Of a DNA stretch of 64,000 bases, positions 7,597 through 15,207 are shown piece after piece. The translations under genes were made by a program, and so were the position numbers. Location: contig CAJTUC010000003.1 in the NCBI GenBank assembly GCA_910579395.1, positions 1-64,000 on the forward strand, given 5' to 3'. Origin of the DNA: an uncultured Lachnospiraceae bacterium. GTDB taxonomy: Bacteria > Bacillota > Clostridia > Lachnospirales > Lachnospiraceae. The first letter of the stretch is position 1. The number at the start of each line of letters is the position of its first letter. The notes beneath the pieces were generated by a model. The model did no database searches, was not told the origin of the DNA, and saw nothing but the letters and a program-made list of their open reading frames with translations.

Positions 7597-8679
7597 ATGC
7601 GGAAAATAGCGTTAATCACCGGAATAACGGGTCAAGACGGTTCTTACCTGGCAGAATTTTTACTGGAAAAAGGATACGAAGTGCATGGACTCGTTCGCCG
7701 GCACAGCATTGCCAATACATCGAGAATCGACCACATCATACAGTCGGATTATTATAAAATTAAATTTTTCCTACACTTTGCGGATATGACGGATTCCAGC
7801 AATCTGATGCGCCTGATTGCGGAAATCCGCCCGACAGAAGTGTATAATCTGGCGGCGCAGTCCCATGTGGGTGTTTCTTTTGAGGTGCCTGAGTATACGG
7901 CGGAGGCGACCGGTGTCAGCACCTTAAAACTGCTTGAGGCGATTCGTGTAAATGGCGGTAATTGTAGATATTATCAGGCATCCACTTCGGAATTGTTCGG
8001 TGGTATTCCCGAGACGGCGCCGCAGAGTGAAAAGACACCGTTCTATCCGAAGAGCCCATATGGCGCGGCGAAACTCTACTCTTACTGGATTACGGTCAAT
8101 TACAGAGAGTCTTATAATATGTTTACCTGTAACGGCATTTTGTTTAATCATGAGTCGCCGAGAAGAGGCGAGAATTTTGTTACGAGAAAGATTACACTGG
8201 CAATTGCCAATATCATTGCGGGAAAGCAGGAAAAACTTTCGCTCGGCAATATGAATGCGAAGCGCGACTGGGGATTTGCGGGTGACTATATAGAGGGCAT
8301 GTGGCTGATGCTGCAGCAGGACAAGCCTGATGATTATGTGCTTGCGACGAATGAAACACATACGGTAAGAGAATTTGTAGAAGCTGCTTTTGGTGAATTG
8401 GATATCTGCATCAGATGGGAAGGAACCGGCGTGAATGAAAAAGGCTTCGATGCGGAGAGCGGAAAGCTTTTGGTGGATGTAAATCCGGAGTTCTATCGCC
8501 CGGCCGAGGTGGAATTTCTCTGGGGTAACTGTGAAAAGGCGGAGAAGGAACTCGGCTGGAAGAGAAAGGTAGACTTTAAAGGGCTGGTTGCGATGATGAT
8601 GGAGGCTGATTTAAAGGAAATCGCAGGGATGGGCTGCAAAGAATATCAGAATAAAAAGCAGAAGAAGAGCGAGAAATAA
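7597..8679 (+). CDS. gmd: GDP-mannose 4,6-dehydratase
   Basis: Gmd converts GDP-D-mannose to GDP-4-keto-6-deoxymannose, the first committed step of GDP-L-fucose synthesis. The 360-residue SDR protein carries GITGQDGSYLAE (9-20), the catalytic block STSELFG (Thr130, Glu132) and YGAAK (Tyr155, Lys159), and the NHESPRRGENFVTRKIT substrate block. A strong AAAGGAG site precedes the ATG. It starts a long co-directional operon with fcl and manC further on. Confidence 0.95.
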   Translation: MRKIALITGITGQDGSYLAEFLLEKGYEVHGLVRRHSIANTSRIDHIIQSDYYKIKFFLHFADMTDSSNLMRLIAEIRPTEVYNLAAQSHVGVSFEVPEYTAEATGVSTLKLLEAIRVNGGNCRYYQASTSELFGGIPETAPQSEKTPFYPKSPYGAAKLYSYWITVNYRESYNMFTCNGILFNHESPRRGENFVTRKITLAIANIIAGKQEKLSLGNMNAKRDWGFAGDYIEGMWLMLQQDKPDDYVLATNETHTVREFVEAAFGELDICIRWEGTGVNEKGFDAESGKLLVDVNPEFYRPAEVEFLWGNCEKAEKELGWKRKVDFKGLVAMMMEADLKEIAGMGCKEYQNKKQKKSEK

Positions 8680-8711
8680 ATCCTGCTTTTCGAGGAAAGG
8701 CAGGGATATCT

Positions 8712-10436
8712 ATGCTGGCTGTTATTTTCATATGGCTTTATATGGCGGTCACAGTTTTTTTGCTCGGATATGGAATTCTGACGGGACTTTCTACGGTCGG
8801 TTCTTACCGGGTAAAAAAGTGGGACAGCCATGTGATGTGCGGTCTGGCAGGTGCGGCCGTATATGCACAGTTTTTCAGTATTTTCGGGCCGGTAGGATTT
8901 GCGGCGAATCTGCTGCTTATTGCTATCTGTCTGCTTATCGCTTTTCTGTGCCGGAAAAGGCTTCGGGAGGATTGGAAGCAGCTTGGATTCTGCAGGAAAT
9001 GGGCGGAGGCGGATGGCACTTTTCGGAAAAAAATTTTAGTGAAAGTTTTTTTTCTATTTGTATTGCTGCTGCTGTACGCTTATGGGGCTTCCAGAGGAAT
9101 ACTGCATTACGATACCGCGCTGTACCATGCGCAGAGCATTCGTTGGATTGAGGAATACGGTATCGTGAAGGGACTTGGCAATCTGCATTGCAGGTTGGCT
9201 TATAACAGCGCTTCCTTTGCTTTATCAGCGCTTTACAGCATGGCCTTTCTGGGCGGGCAGTCCTATCATTGCGCTGCCGGTTTTCTCGCATTTGTTGTTG
9301 CACTCATTTGTACGGAATTGGGAAAGGCGATTGGAAGGAAAAAAATGTGTCCTTCCGATTTCGCGAGGGTAGCATGCGTCTATTATCTGTTGATGATCTA
9401 TGATGAGATGATATCGCCGGCGTCGGATTATTTTATGGTCTTAACGGCCTTTTATCTGGTCATCCGCTGGATGGACCTGATGGAAGAAAAGGAGAAAGCG
9501 GTCTTTCCGTATGCAATGCTGTGCGTGCTCGGGATATTTTTGATGACCGTAAAGCTTTCTGCGGCGCTGATCATTCTGCTCGCATGCGGTCCGGCAGCAA
9601 TGCTTTTACGGGAAAAGCGATGGAAGGAAACTGGGGTTTATATCGGCCTTGGCATTTTAGCAGCAGCTCCTTATCTGATCCGGAATGTATTGTTGTCCGG
9701 CTGGCTCGTTTATCCGTTTACGGGACTCGATCTGTTTAAAGTGGACTGGAAAATACCGAAAGGAATCGCGGCTTATGACGCAAAAGAAATACAGGTCTGG
9801 GGCAGAGGTTACAGCGATGTGACAAAGTTCGATATGTCGATTCGAGAATGGATGCCTGCGTGGTTCCGCGGCCTTGGCGGCATGGATAAGCTTTTTGTAC
9901 TGGCGGCGATACTGTCGGTTATTGTATTTGTGATACGTTTTGGACTGTGGCTCGTGCAAAGGAAGAAGGGGCGGGCGGGAAAACTTTTATTGGAAGGCGT
10001 TGTTTCACTCAGTTTCCTTTTCTGGCTGTTCAGTTCACCGTTGATTCGCTACGGCTGTGTTTATGTCTACCTGACAACAGCTGTCGTATGGGGCGATGTA
10101 TGTACGGAATTTTTTGAGAATGACCGCCTGAGCGGACGGAAGGCAGGGCAGTACGCGGAAAAAGCATGTATGCTCTCAATCGGTCTTTTTCTCGTCTATA
10201 AGGCGGCGGCTTTTGGAAAAGAAGTCTGCGCTTCCTATGTGAATGATTACTGGTTGTATCAGAAGGACTATGATAATTATGAAGTAAAGGGCTATGAGAT
10301 AGACGGTGTTGTCTTTTATTGCCCGGTAGAGGGGGATCGGGTCGGATATGACAGTTTTCCGTCATCGCCGGCAGAAGCGCAGATTCGGCTGCGTGGAGAT
10401 GGTATCGGAGACGGTTTTCGATATGCGGAGCAATAA
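8712..10436 (+). CDS. large multi-spanning membrane protein (LIC_10190-like, GT-C-like)
   Basis: A protein of 574 residues with about 11-13 membrane segments. The extracytoplasmic block HYDTALYHAQSIRWIEEYG (about 132-150), followed by GLGNLHCRLAYNS, is the hallmark of the LIC_10190-type proteins found in polysaccharide clusters. These resemble GT-C glycosyltransferases, which use lipid-linked sugars at the outer face. No enzyme activity has been shown for this type, to my knowledge. It lies between gmd and fcl in the same operon, so a role in assembling or decorating the fucose-containing glycan is likely. Confidence 0.6.
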   Translation: MLAVIFIWLYMAVTVFLLGYGILTGLSTVGSYRVKKWDSHVMCGLAGAAVYAQFFSIFGPVGFAANLLLIAICLLIAFLCRKRLREDWKQLGFCRKWAEADGTFRKKILVKVFFLFVLLLLYAYGASRGILHYDTALYHAQSIRWIEEYGIVKGLGNLHCRLAYNSASFALSALYSMAFLGGQSYHCAAGFLAFVVALICTELGKAIGRKKMCPSDFARVACVYYLLMIYDEMISPASDYFMVLTAFYLVIRWMDLMEEKEKAVFPYAMLCVLGIFLMTVKLSAALIILLACGPAAMLLREKRWKETGVYIGLGILAAAPYLIRNVLLSGWLVYPFTGLDLFKVDWKIPKGIAAYDAKEIQVWGRGYSDVTKFDMSIREWMPAWFRGLGGMDKLFVLAAILSVIVFVIRFGLWLVQRKKGRAGKLLLEGVVSLSFLFWLFSSPLIRYGCVYVYLTTAVVWGDVCTEFFENDRLSGRKAGQYAEKACMLSIGLFLVYKAAAFGKEVCASYVNDYWLYQKDYDNYEVKGYEIDGVVFYCPVEGDRVGYDSFPSSPAEAQIRLRGDGIGDGFRYAEQ

Positions 10437-10511
10437 AAGCGGATTCCGGATGCAGCATGCTGTGTCTGTATTGGGAATGATGCAAAATAAAATCAGAGAG
10501 AGGAAAAGGAA

Positions 10512-11453
10512 ATGGAAAAGACAGATAAAATTTATGTGGCAGGGCACAGGGGACTGGTAGGAAGCGCGATTGTCAGAAACTTGAAAGAAAAAGGATATGA
10601 AAATGTCATCGGCCGGACGCATAAGGAATTGGACTTGACCAGTCAGGCGGAGGTCAGGGCCTTTTTTGAGGCGGAGAGACCGGATGTGGTCGTTCTTGCC
10701 GCAGCGAGGGTGGGCGGCATTAACGCCAACAATACGGAGCCTGCGGAATTTGCCTATGAGAATATGCAGATTCAGTGCAACGTAATCAAGTGCTGTCATG
10801 ATTTTCGGGTAAAGAAACTGTTATTTCTCGGGAGTACCTGTATTTATCCAAAGATGGCGCCGCAGCCAATACCGGAAAATGCACTTTTGACGGGGCCGCT
10901 TGAGGAAACCAATGAGGCCTATGCGATAGCGAAAATTGCAGGACTTGAAATGTGCAAATTTTTTAAGAGACAGTACGGTGACGATTTTATCAGTTGTATG
11001 CCGACCAATTTGTATGGGGCTTATGATAATTATGATTTGCAGGGTTCTCATGTCATGCCGGCGATGATTCGGAAGTTTCATGAAGCGAAAGTAAATAATG
11101 AAAAGACGGTGGAACTTTGGGGAACCGGAACGCCGCTGCGGGAATTTTTGTATGTGGATGATATGGCGGATGCCTGTGTATTCCTTCTGGAAAATTACAG
11201 TGGGGAAAGCCATGTCAATATCGGAACCGGAAAAGAGATCACCATCAGAGAACTTGCCGAGCTGGTGCAAAGGATAGTCGGTTATCAGGGAGAGATTGTC
11301 TGGAACGGAGACATGCCGGACGGCACGCCGCGGAAGCTGACGGATGTTACGAAGCTGCATGAACTCGGATGGAACCACCGGATTGAGCTGGAAGAAGGCG
11401 TCCGGCTGGCGTATGAGTGGTTTAAAGAAAATGCTGATAATGCAAGAATGTAA
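10512..11453 (+). CDS. fcl: GDP-L-fucose synthase
   Basis: Fcl (WcaG) epimerises and reduces GDP-4-keto-6-deoxymannose to GDP-L-fucose. The 313-residue protein has GHRGLVG (11-17), the GSTCIYP block (Ser108) and the YAIAK pair (Tyr137, Lys141). The TNLYG and GSHVMPA segments are typical of the family. AGAGAGGAAAAGG supplies the ribosome site. Together with gmd and manC it forms the GDP-fucose pathway from mannose-1-phosphate. Confidence 0.93.
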   Translation: MEKTDKIYVAGHRGLVGSAIVRNLKEKGYENVIGRTHKELDLTSQAEVRAFFEAERPDVVVLAAARVGGINANNTEPAEFAYENMQIQCNVIKCCHDFRVKKLLFLGSTCIYPKMAPQPIPENALLTGPLEETNEAYAIAKIAGLEMCKFFKRQYGDDFISCMPTNLYGAYDNYDLQGSHVMPAMIRKFHEAKVNNEKTVELWGTGTPLREFLYVDDMADACVFLLENYSGESHVNIGTGKEITIRELAELVQRIVGYQGEIVWNGDMPDGTPRKLTDVTKLHELGWNHRIELEEGVRLAYEWFKENADNARM

Positions 11454-11478
11454 ATGAAATAGCGAACGGAGATATTAT

Positions 11479-12549
11479 ATGAAAACATACGGAGTGATCT
11501 TGGCGGGCGGGGGCGGAACCCGTTTCTGGCCATTGAGTAGAAAAGATTTACCGAAGCAGCTTCTAAATCTGACCGGAAAAGACTTAATGGTGAATGAGAC
11601 TATCGACAGGTTGGAAGGGAATATTGCGAAAGAAGATATTTTTGTTGTTACGAATTATACGCAGGCAGGACTAATGTTAGAGGCGACATCGGGAAGGGTG
11701 AGTCCGGATCATGTTTTGTCGGAGCCGGAGGCGAGAAATACGGCTGCCTGTATAGGCTATGCGGCGATGGAGATTTTACGCAAATATGGTGATGGCGTGA
11801 TGTGCATTTTGCCTTCCGACCATTACATCAAAAAAGTAGATGTTTATAAAAAGGTGATTGCTGATGCGCTCCGCATTGCTGAAGAGACGGATGCGCTCGT
11901 TACATTGGGGATTCAGCCGGCTTTTCCATCGACGGGATACGGTTATATCTGCCATGAAGAGACGAAGAACGATGATGGTTCTTACAGGGTAAGACATTTT
12001 GTTGAAAAGCCGGATTTAGAGAAGGCAAAACAGTATCTGCTTTCAGGAGAATATTTGTGGAACAGTGGCATGTTCATTTGGAAAGCTTCCGTTATCATGC
12101 GCTATTTTGAAGAACTTCTGCCGGAAGTTTATGCCTGTCTGCAGAAAATAGGAGATGCAATGGGAACTGACGCAGAGTCGAAAATTATTCGGGAAGTTTA
12201 TCCGCAGATTCCGAAGATTTCGATTGATTATGGCATCATGGAGCGGGCGGAGAGGGTTCTGGTACTGGAAGGTGATTTCGGGTGGAGCGATGTGGGGAGC
12301 TGGGACGCGCTGGAAGCCTTATACGAAAAGGACGAATATGGCAACATTACTTATGGAGAGCAGGTTCATATTGATACTCATGACTGCATTATCTATGCGA
12401 AAAACAAATTGGTAACGACGATCGGACTGGATAATGTCATTGTCGTGGAGACGGAAGACGCGGTGCTCGTCTGTGACAAGAACCGGGCGCAGGAAGTCAA
12501 GAAGATTGTGGAAGCATTGCAGGACTGCAATAAACCACAGTATCTGTAA
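11479..12549 (+). CDS. manC: mannose-1-phosphate guanylyltransferase
   Basis: This enzyme makes GDP-mannose from mannose-1-phosphate and GTP. The 356-residue protein has the nucleotidyltransferase signature LAGGGGTRFWPLSR (8-21) with PKQ, the FVEKP block and NSGMF. It is the short form: the C-terminal isomerase domain of bifunctional ManC/AlgA proteins is absent, so phosphomannose isomerase and phosphomannomutase must be elsewhere. It lies 25 bases behind fcl. A long hairpin element begins 14 bases after its stop. Confidence 0.93.
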   Translation: MKTYGVILAGGGGTRFWPLSRKDLPKQLLNLTGKDLMVNETIDRLEGNIAKEDIFVVTNYTQAGLMLEATSGRVSPDHVLSEPEARNTAACIGYAAMEILRKYGDGVMCILPSDHYIKKVDVYKKVIADALRIAEETDALVTLGIQPAFPSTGYGYICHEETKNDDGSYRVRHFVEKPDLEKAKQYLLSGEYLWNSGMFIWKASVIMRYFEELLPEVYACLQKIGDAMGTDAESKIIREVYPQIPKISIDYGIMERAERVLVLEGDFGWSDVGSWDALEALYEKDEYGNITYGEQVHIDTHDCIIYAKNKLVTTIGLDNVIVVETEDAVLVCDKNRAQEVKKIVEALQDCNKPQYL

Positions 12550-12562
12550 AGAGGATGGTATT

Positions 12563-12753
12563 AACGGAACAGTTCAGCCACCGTCCGCGGCGCATATGCA
12601 GTTCCTGCGGCGGTCCTTGAAGAGCGTCGGCACTTAGTGAAAAAGACGCTTTGCGGCTTTTGAACTTAGTGCCGCTACTGCTCTTCGCGGAGCGAGAGCG
12701 TGCCGACAAAGGAACTGCATATGCGCCGCGGACGGTGGCTGAACTGTTCCGTT
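12563..12753 (+). repeat. long-hairpin element, copy 1 (44-bp perfect arms, 103-nt core)
   Basis: The arms at 12563-12606 and 12710-12753 are perfectly complementary over 44 bp. The 103-nt core between them is strongly similar to the core of the element at 52625-52727 and, reversed, to that at 33422-33512. Shared core words include GTCGGCACTTAGTG, TGAACTTAGTGCCG and CTGCTCTTCGCGGAGCGA. The arms share no sequence with the arms of the other copies. The core can itself fold (GGCACT with AGTGCC, or GTCGGCAC with GTGCCGAC). It lies between manC and the Spo0A_C gene and encodes no plausible protein. Confidence 0.85.
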
Positions 12754-12778
12754 GGAAGATTTGGGCGATAAATAACAG

Positions 12779-12823
12779 CTTACATTTTTTACCATATTAT
12801 GATATGCTTTTCCAAAATGTAAG
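12779..12823. promoter_or_regulatory. inverted repeat upstream of Spo0A_C gene
   Basis: CTTACATTTT and AAAATGTAAG form a perfect 10-bp inverted repeat around 25 bases that contain a TATGAT -10-like box (12798-12803). The positions suit an operator or a looped promoter for the next gene; this is inference. Confidence 0.4.
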
Positions 12824-12854
12824 ATAAAACTGTGCGGTAAAGGGGAATGATGCA

Positions 12855-13232
12855 ATGGAGAGCAATACGATGGTAAAGCCGGAAACGGAACAGGTGATTT
12901 CCGGTTTGATGTTGGAGCTTGGGATACCGGCTCATCTGAAAGGATATCAATATTTGCGTACGGCGATCAGTATGTGCGTGGAAGACATGGAGCTTATCGG
13001 AAGCGTAACAAAATTGCTGTACCCGGATCTGGCGAGAAGGTATCTAACGACGGATCAGAAAATCGAGAGAGCCATCCGGAATGCAATAGAAGTTTCCTGG
13101 GAGCGGGGGAACGGAGAACTGTTTAAAAGGTTGTTCGGATACAGTAACAGTGTCGGGCACAGCAGGCCGACGAACAGCGAATATATTGCGTCGGTGGCGG
13201 ACTATGTGCGTCTGGAACAGGGCTTTGTTTGA
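12855..13232 (+). CDS. stand-alone Spo0A C-terminal DNA-binding domain protein
   Basis: A protein of 125 residues matching only the effector domain of the sporulation regulator Spo0A. Visible are the GIPAHLKGYQYLR block (about 23-35), the VEDMELIGSVTKLLYP block, the ERAIRNAIEVSWERGN recognition-helix region and the PTNSEYIA block near the end. The phosphoacceptor receiver domain, normally about 120 residues, is completely missing. If it binds 0A-box DNA it would do so without phosphorylation control. GGGG at 12842-12845 precedes the ATG. It sits inside the polysaccharide operon, so local regulation is likely. Confidence 0.85.
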   Translation: MESNTMVKPETEQVISGLMLELGIPAHLKGYQYLRTAISMCVEDMELIGSVTKLLYPDLARRYLTTDQKIERAIRNAIEVSWERGNGELFKRLFGYSNSVGHSRPTNSEYIASVADYVRLEQGFV

Positions 13233-13265
13233 AATCTGGATGTGAATTGATAACGGGATATATCG

Positions 13266-13293
13266 GGAAGGGACTTGGGGCCCTTCCTTTTTT
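13266..13293 (+). terminator. terminator after Spo0A_C gene
   Basis: The stem GGAAGGG / CCCTTCC is followed by six T residues, 33 bases behind the gene. Confidence 0.8.
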
Positions 13294-13355
13294 GCAATGG
13301 GAATATGCTGTAATTACGGTGGGGTTCAGGCTGGAATTTGCAGTGTAAATTTTTA

Positions 13356-13386
13356 GAGCGCAGGCCGCGGGGCTTGCGCTCTTTTG
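13356..13386 (+). terminator. second hairpin terminator
   Basis: GAGCGCAGGC pairs with GCTTGCGCTC and TTTT follows. It is a second GC-rich terminator-like stem within 100 bases of the first, suggesting strong separation from the next transcript. Confidence 0.6.
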
Positions 13387-13403
13387 CGCGGATATGCTAT
13401 ACT
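13374..13403 (+). promoter_or_regulatory. extended -10 promoter candidate
   Basis: TTGCGC and TGCTATACT are separated by about 18 bases. The 11-mer TATGCTATACT also occurs in the pseB promoter, and a TATAAT variant occurs before pseF. It probably drives the glycosyltransferase operon starting at 13466. Confidence 0.45.
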
Positions 13404-13465
13404 GTTGACATAAATAGAGTAAAAATGCGGTCAGTGCAGCCGCATTAAATAACAATGGACGGAGA

Positions 13466-14401
13466 ATGGAAATGAGTTTATTGAGTGTTATCGTACCCTG
13501 TTATAATGAGGAAGAGAATATAGCCGATTTCTACCACGAATTATTGAGAAACTGTTCCTTTTTGGAGGAAAAGAGGATAGAACTGGAGATCTTATATATT
13601 GATGACGGTTCAAAGGATGGTACTGTGGCGGAGGTCAAGAAGCTGCGGGCGGAAGATGAACACGTACATCTCTTATCCTTTTCCAGAAACTTCGGGAAAG
13701 AGGCGGCTATCTATGCCGGGCTGCAGAAAGCCAAAGGGGATTTTGTCGTTCTGATGGATGCAGATTTACAGGATCCACCGGCGCTTCTGCCGGAAATGTA
13801 TTCGTATATCGAACAGGGATATGATTCTGTGGCGACAAGACGCGTTACCAGAAAAGGGGAGCCTGTAGTCCGTTCCTTTTTTGCAAGACTTTTTTACCGC
13901 CTGATGAACCATATTTCCAGGACCGAAATCGTTGACGGTGCGAGGGACTATCGTCTGATGACGAGACAGGTGGTGGATGCGATTCTGTCCATGACGGAAT
14001 ATAACCGCTTTACAAAGGGAATTTTTGGCTGGGTAGGCTATGAGACAAAGTGGATTGAGTTTGAAAATGTGGAGCGGAAAAAGGGGGAGACAAAATGGTC
14101 TTTCTGGAAGCTTTTTCTGTATTCGATTGACGGGATTACTGCTTTTTCCACCGTGCCGCTGGCAATCGCCTCTATTATGGGGGTCGTATTCTGCTTTGTG
14201 GCATTTCTGTTGATTGCCGTAACGATTATCCGGAAACTGCTGTTTGGCGACCCGACTTCGGGCTGGCCTTCGTTAGTTTGTATTATTTCGCTGATCAGCG
14301 GTGTACAGCTGTTTTGTCTCGGGATTGTGGGGCAATACTTATCTAAGACTTATATGGAAGTGAAGCGCAGACCCGTTTATCTGGTAAAAGAGGATATCTG
14401 A
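13466..14401 (+). CDS. GT2 glycosyltransferase with two membrane helices (GtrB/YkcC-like)
   Basis: A 311-residue family 2 glycosyltransferase. The N-terminal GT-A domain has VIVPCYNEEEN, DDGSKDG and the metal-binding DADLQDPP. Two C-terminal membrane helices (about 232-260 and 272-296) end in QYLSKTYMEVKRRPVY. This is the layout of polyprenyl-phosphate sugar synthases such as GtrB and DPM1-like enzymes, which load a sugar onto undecaprenyl phosphate for use outside the membrane. The sugar is unknown. Its stop overlaps the next start by one base. ATG 13472 is an alternative start. Confidence 0.85.
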   Translation: MEMSLLSVIVPCYNEEENIADFYHELLRNCSFLEEKRIELEILYIDDGSKDGTVAEVKKLRAEDEHVHLLSFSRNFGKEAAIYAGLQKAKGDFVVLMDADLQDPPALLPEMYSYIEQGYDSVATRRVTRKGEPVVRSFFARLFYRLMNHISRTEIVDGARDYRLMTRQVVDAILSMTEYNRFTKGIFGWVGYETKWIEFENVERKKGETKWSFWKLFLYSIDGITAFSTVPLAIASIMGVVFCFVAFLLIAVTIIRKLLFGDPTSGWPSLVCIISLISGVQLFCLGIVGQYLSKTYMEVKRRPVYLVKEDI

Positions 14402-15186
14402 TGGAAGAGATGGTCAGCATTATCGTACCGGTCTACCGTGCGGCGCCATATATTGCCGAGACGATAGCGATGGTTATGAAACAAACTTATCGAAATTGGG
14501 AACTGCTTCTGGTTGACGATTATTCGCCCGATAACAGTGCGGAAATCATCCAGAATATAATAGAAAAACAATCAGACCGGGCATTATCTTATTCATGCGG
14601 CGCAGGGCGGATTTGTTTAATCCGGAAAGAAAAGAATGAGGGTGCGGCCAAAGCGCGGAATACAGGTATCGAACGTGCAAAAGGGAGATACATCGCTTTT
14701 CTGGATGCGGATGATATCTGGCATCCGGAGAAACTCGAAAGGGAACTTTCCTTTATGAAAGAAAAGCAGGCGGCTTTTGCATTTACCGCTTACGAATTTG
14801 GTGACGAGAAGGCTCAGGGAACCGGAAAAATCGTAAAGGTACCGGAACGGCTGACTTACAGGAAGGCTTTGTCCAGAACGGTGATCTTTACATCAACAGT
14901 CATTTTTGATACGGCGAAGATTCCGAAAGAGTTGATACGGATGCCTGCCGTGGCGAGCGAGGATACAGCTACCTGGTGGAAAGTTCTGCGGAATGGTTAT
15001 ACGGCGTATGGCCTGAACGAAACGCTTGCTATTTACAGAAGGCCGGCGAAGAGCCTTTCTTCTAATAAATTTACGGCGTTAAAGCGAATTTGGAATCTGT
15101 ACCGCAGGGAAGAAAAACTGTCTCTTCCTGTCAGCGTGTTCTGCTTTTGTTTGTGGGCATTTCGCGCTACGCTTCGGCGTATATAA
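14401..15186 (+). CDS. GT2 glycosyltransferase
   Basis: A cytoplasmic GT-A fold transferase of 261 residues with VSIIVPVYRAAPYI, LVDDYSPD, GAAKARNTG and FLDADDIW (the DXD-type site). The typical acceptor-side ASEDTATWWKVLR block follows. The start overlaps the preceding stop by one base (TGATG), implying translational coupling. It presumably adds one sugar to the undecaprenyl-linked repeat unit; donor and acceptor cannot be told. Confidence 0.85.
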   Translation: MEEMVSIIVPVYRAAPYIAETIAMVMKQTYRNWELLLVDDYSPDNSAEIIQNIIEKQSDRALSYSCGAGRICLIRKEKNEGAAKARNTGIERAKGRYIAFLDADDIWHPEKLERELSFMKEKQAAFAFTAYEFGDEKAQGTGKIVKVPERLTYRKALSRTVIFTSTVIFDTAKIPKELIRMPAVASEDTATWWKVLRNGYTAYGLNETLAIYRRPAKSLSSNKFTALKRIWNLYRREEKLSLPVSVFCFCLWAFRATLRRI

Positions 15187-15207
15187 ATTCACAAATGAGG
15201 TGCTAAG

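Noticed and set aside
12607..12709. Promoter within the hairpin core, as needed for a classical invertible promoter
   Set aside because: No TATAAT-like box at proper spacing from TTGAAG/TTGAAC words; the core is GC-rich and fold-prone.
12563..12753. Hairpin elements interpreted as ordinary MITEs or insertion-sequence ends
   Set aside because: Terminal arms are unrelated between copies, no target-site duplication is evident, and the conserved part is the interior.
12434..12855. Short reading frames on both strands across the hairpin element (proline/serine-rich, with matching ends)
   Set aside because: They read through the inverted arms, lack ribosome sites, and look alike only because the DNA arms are complementary.
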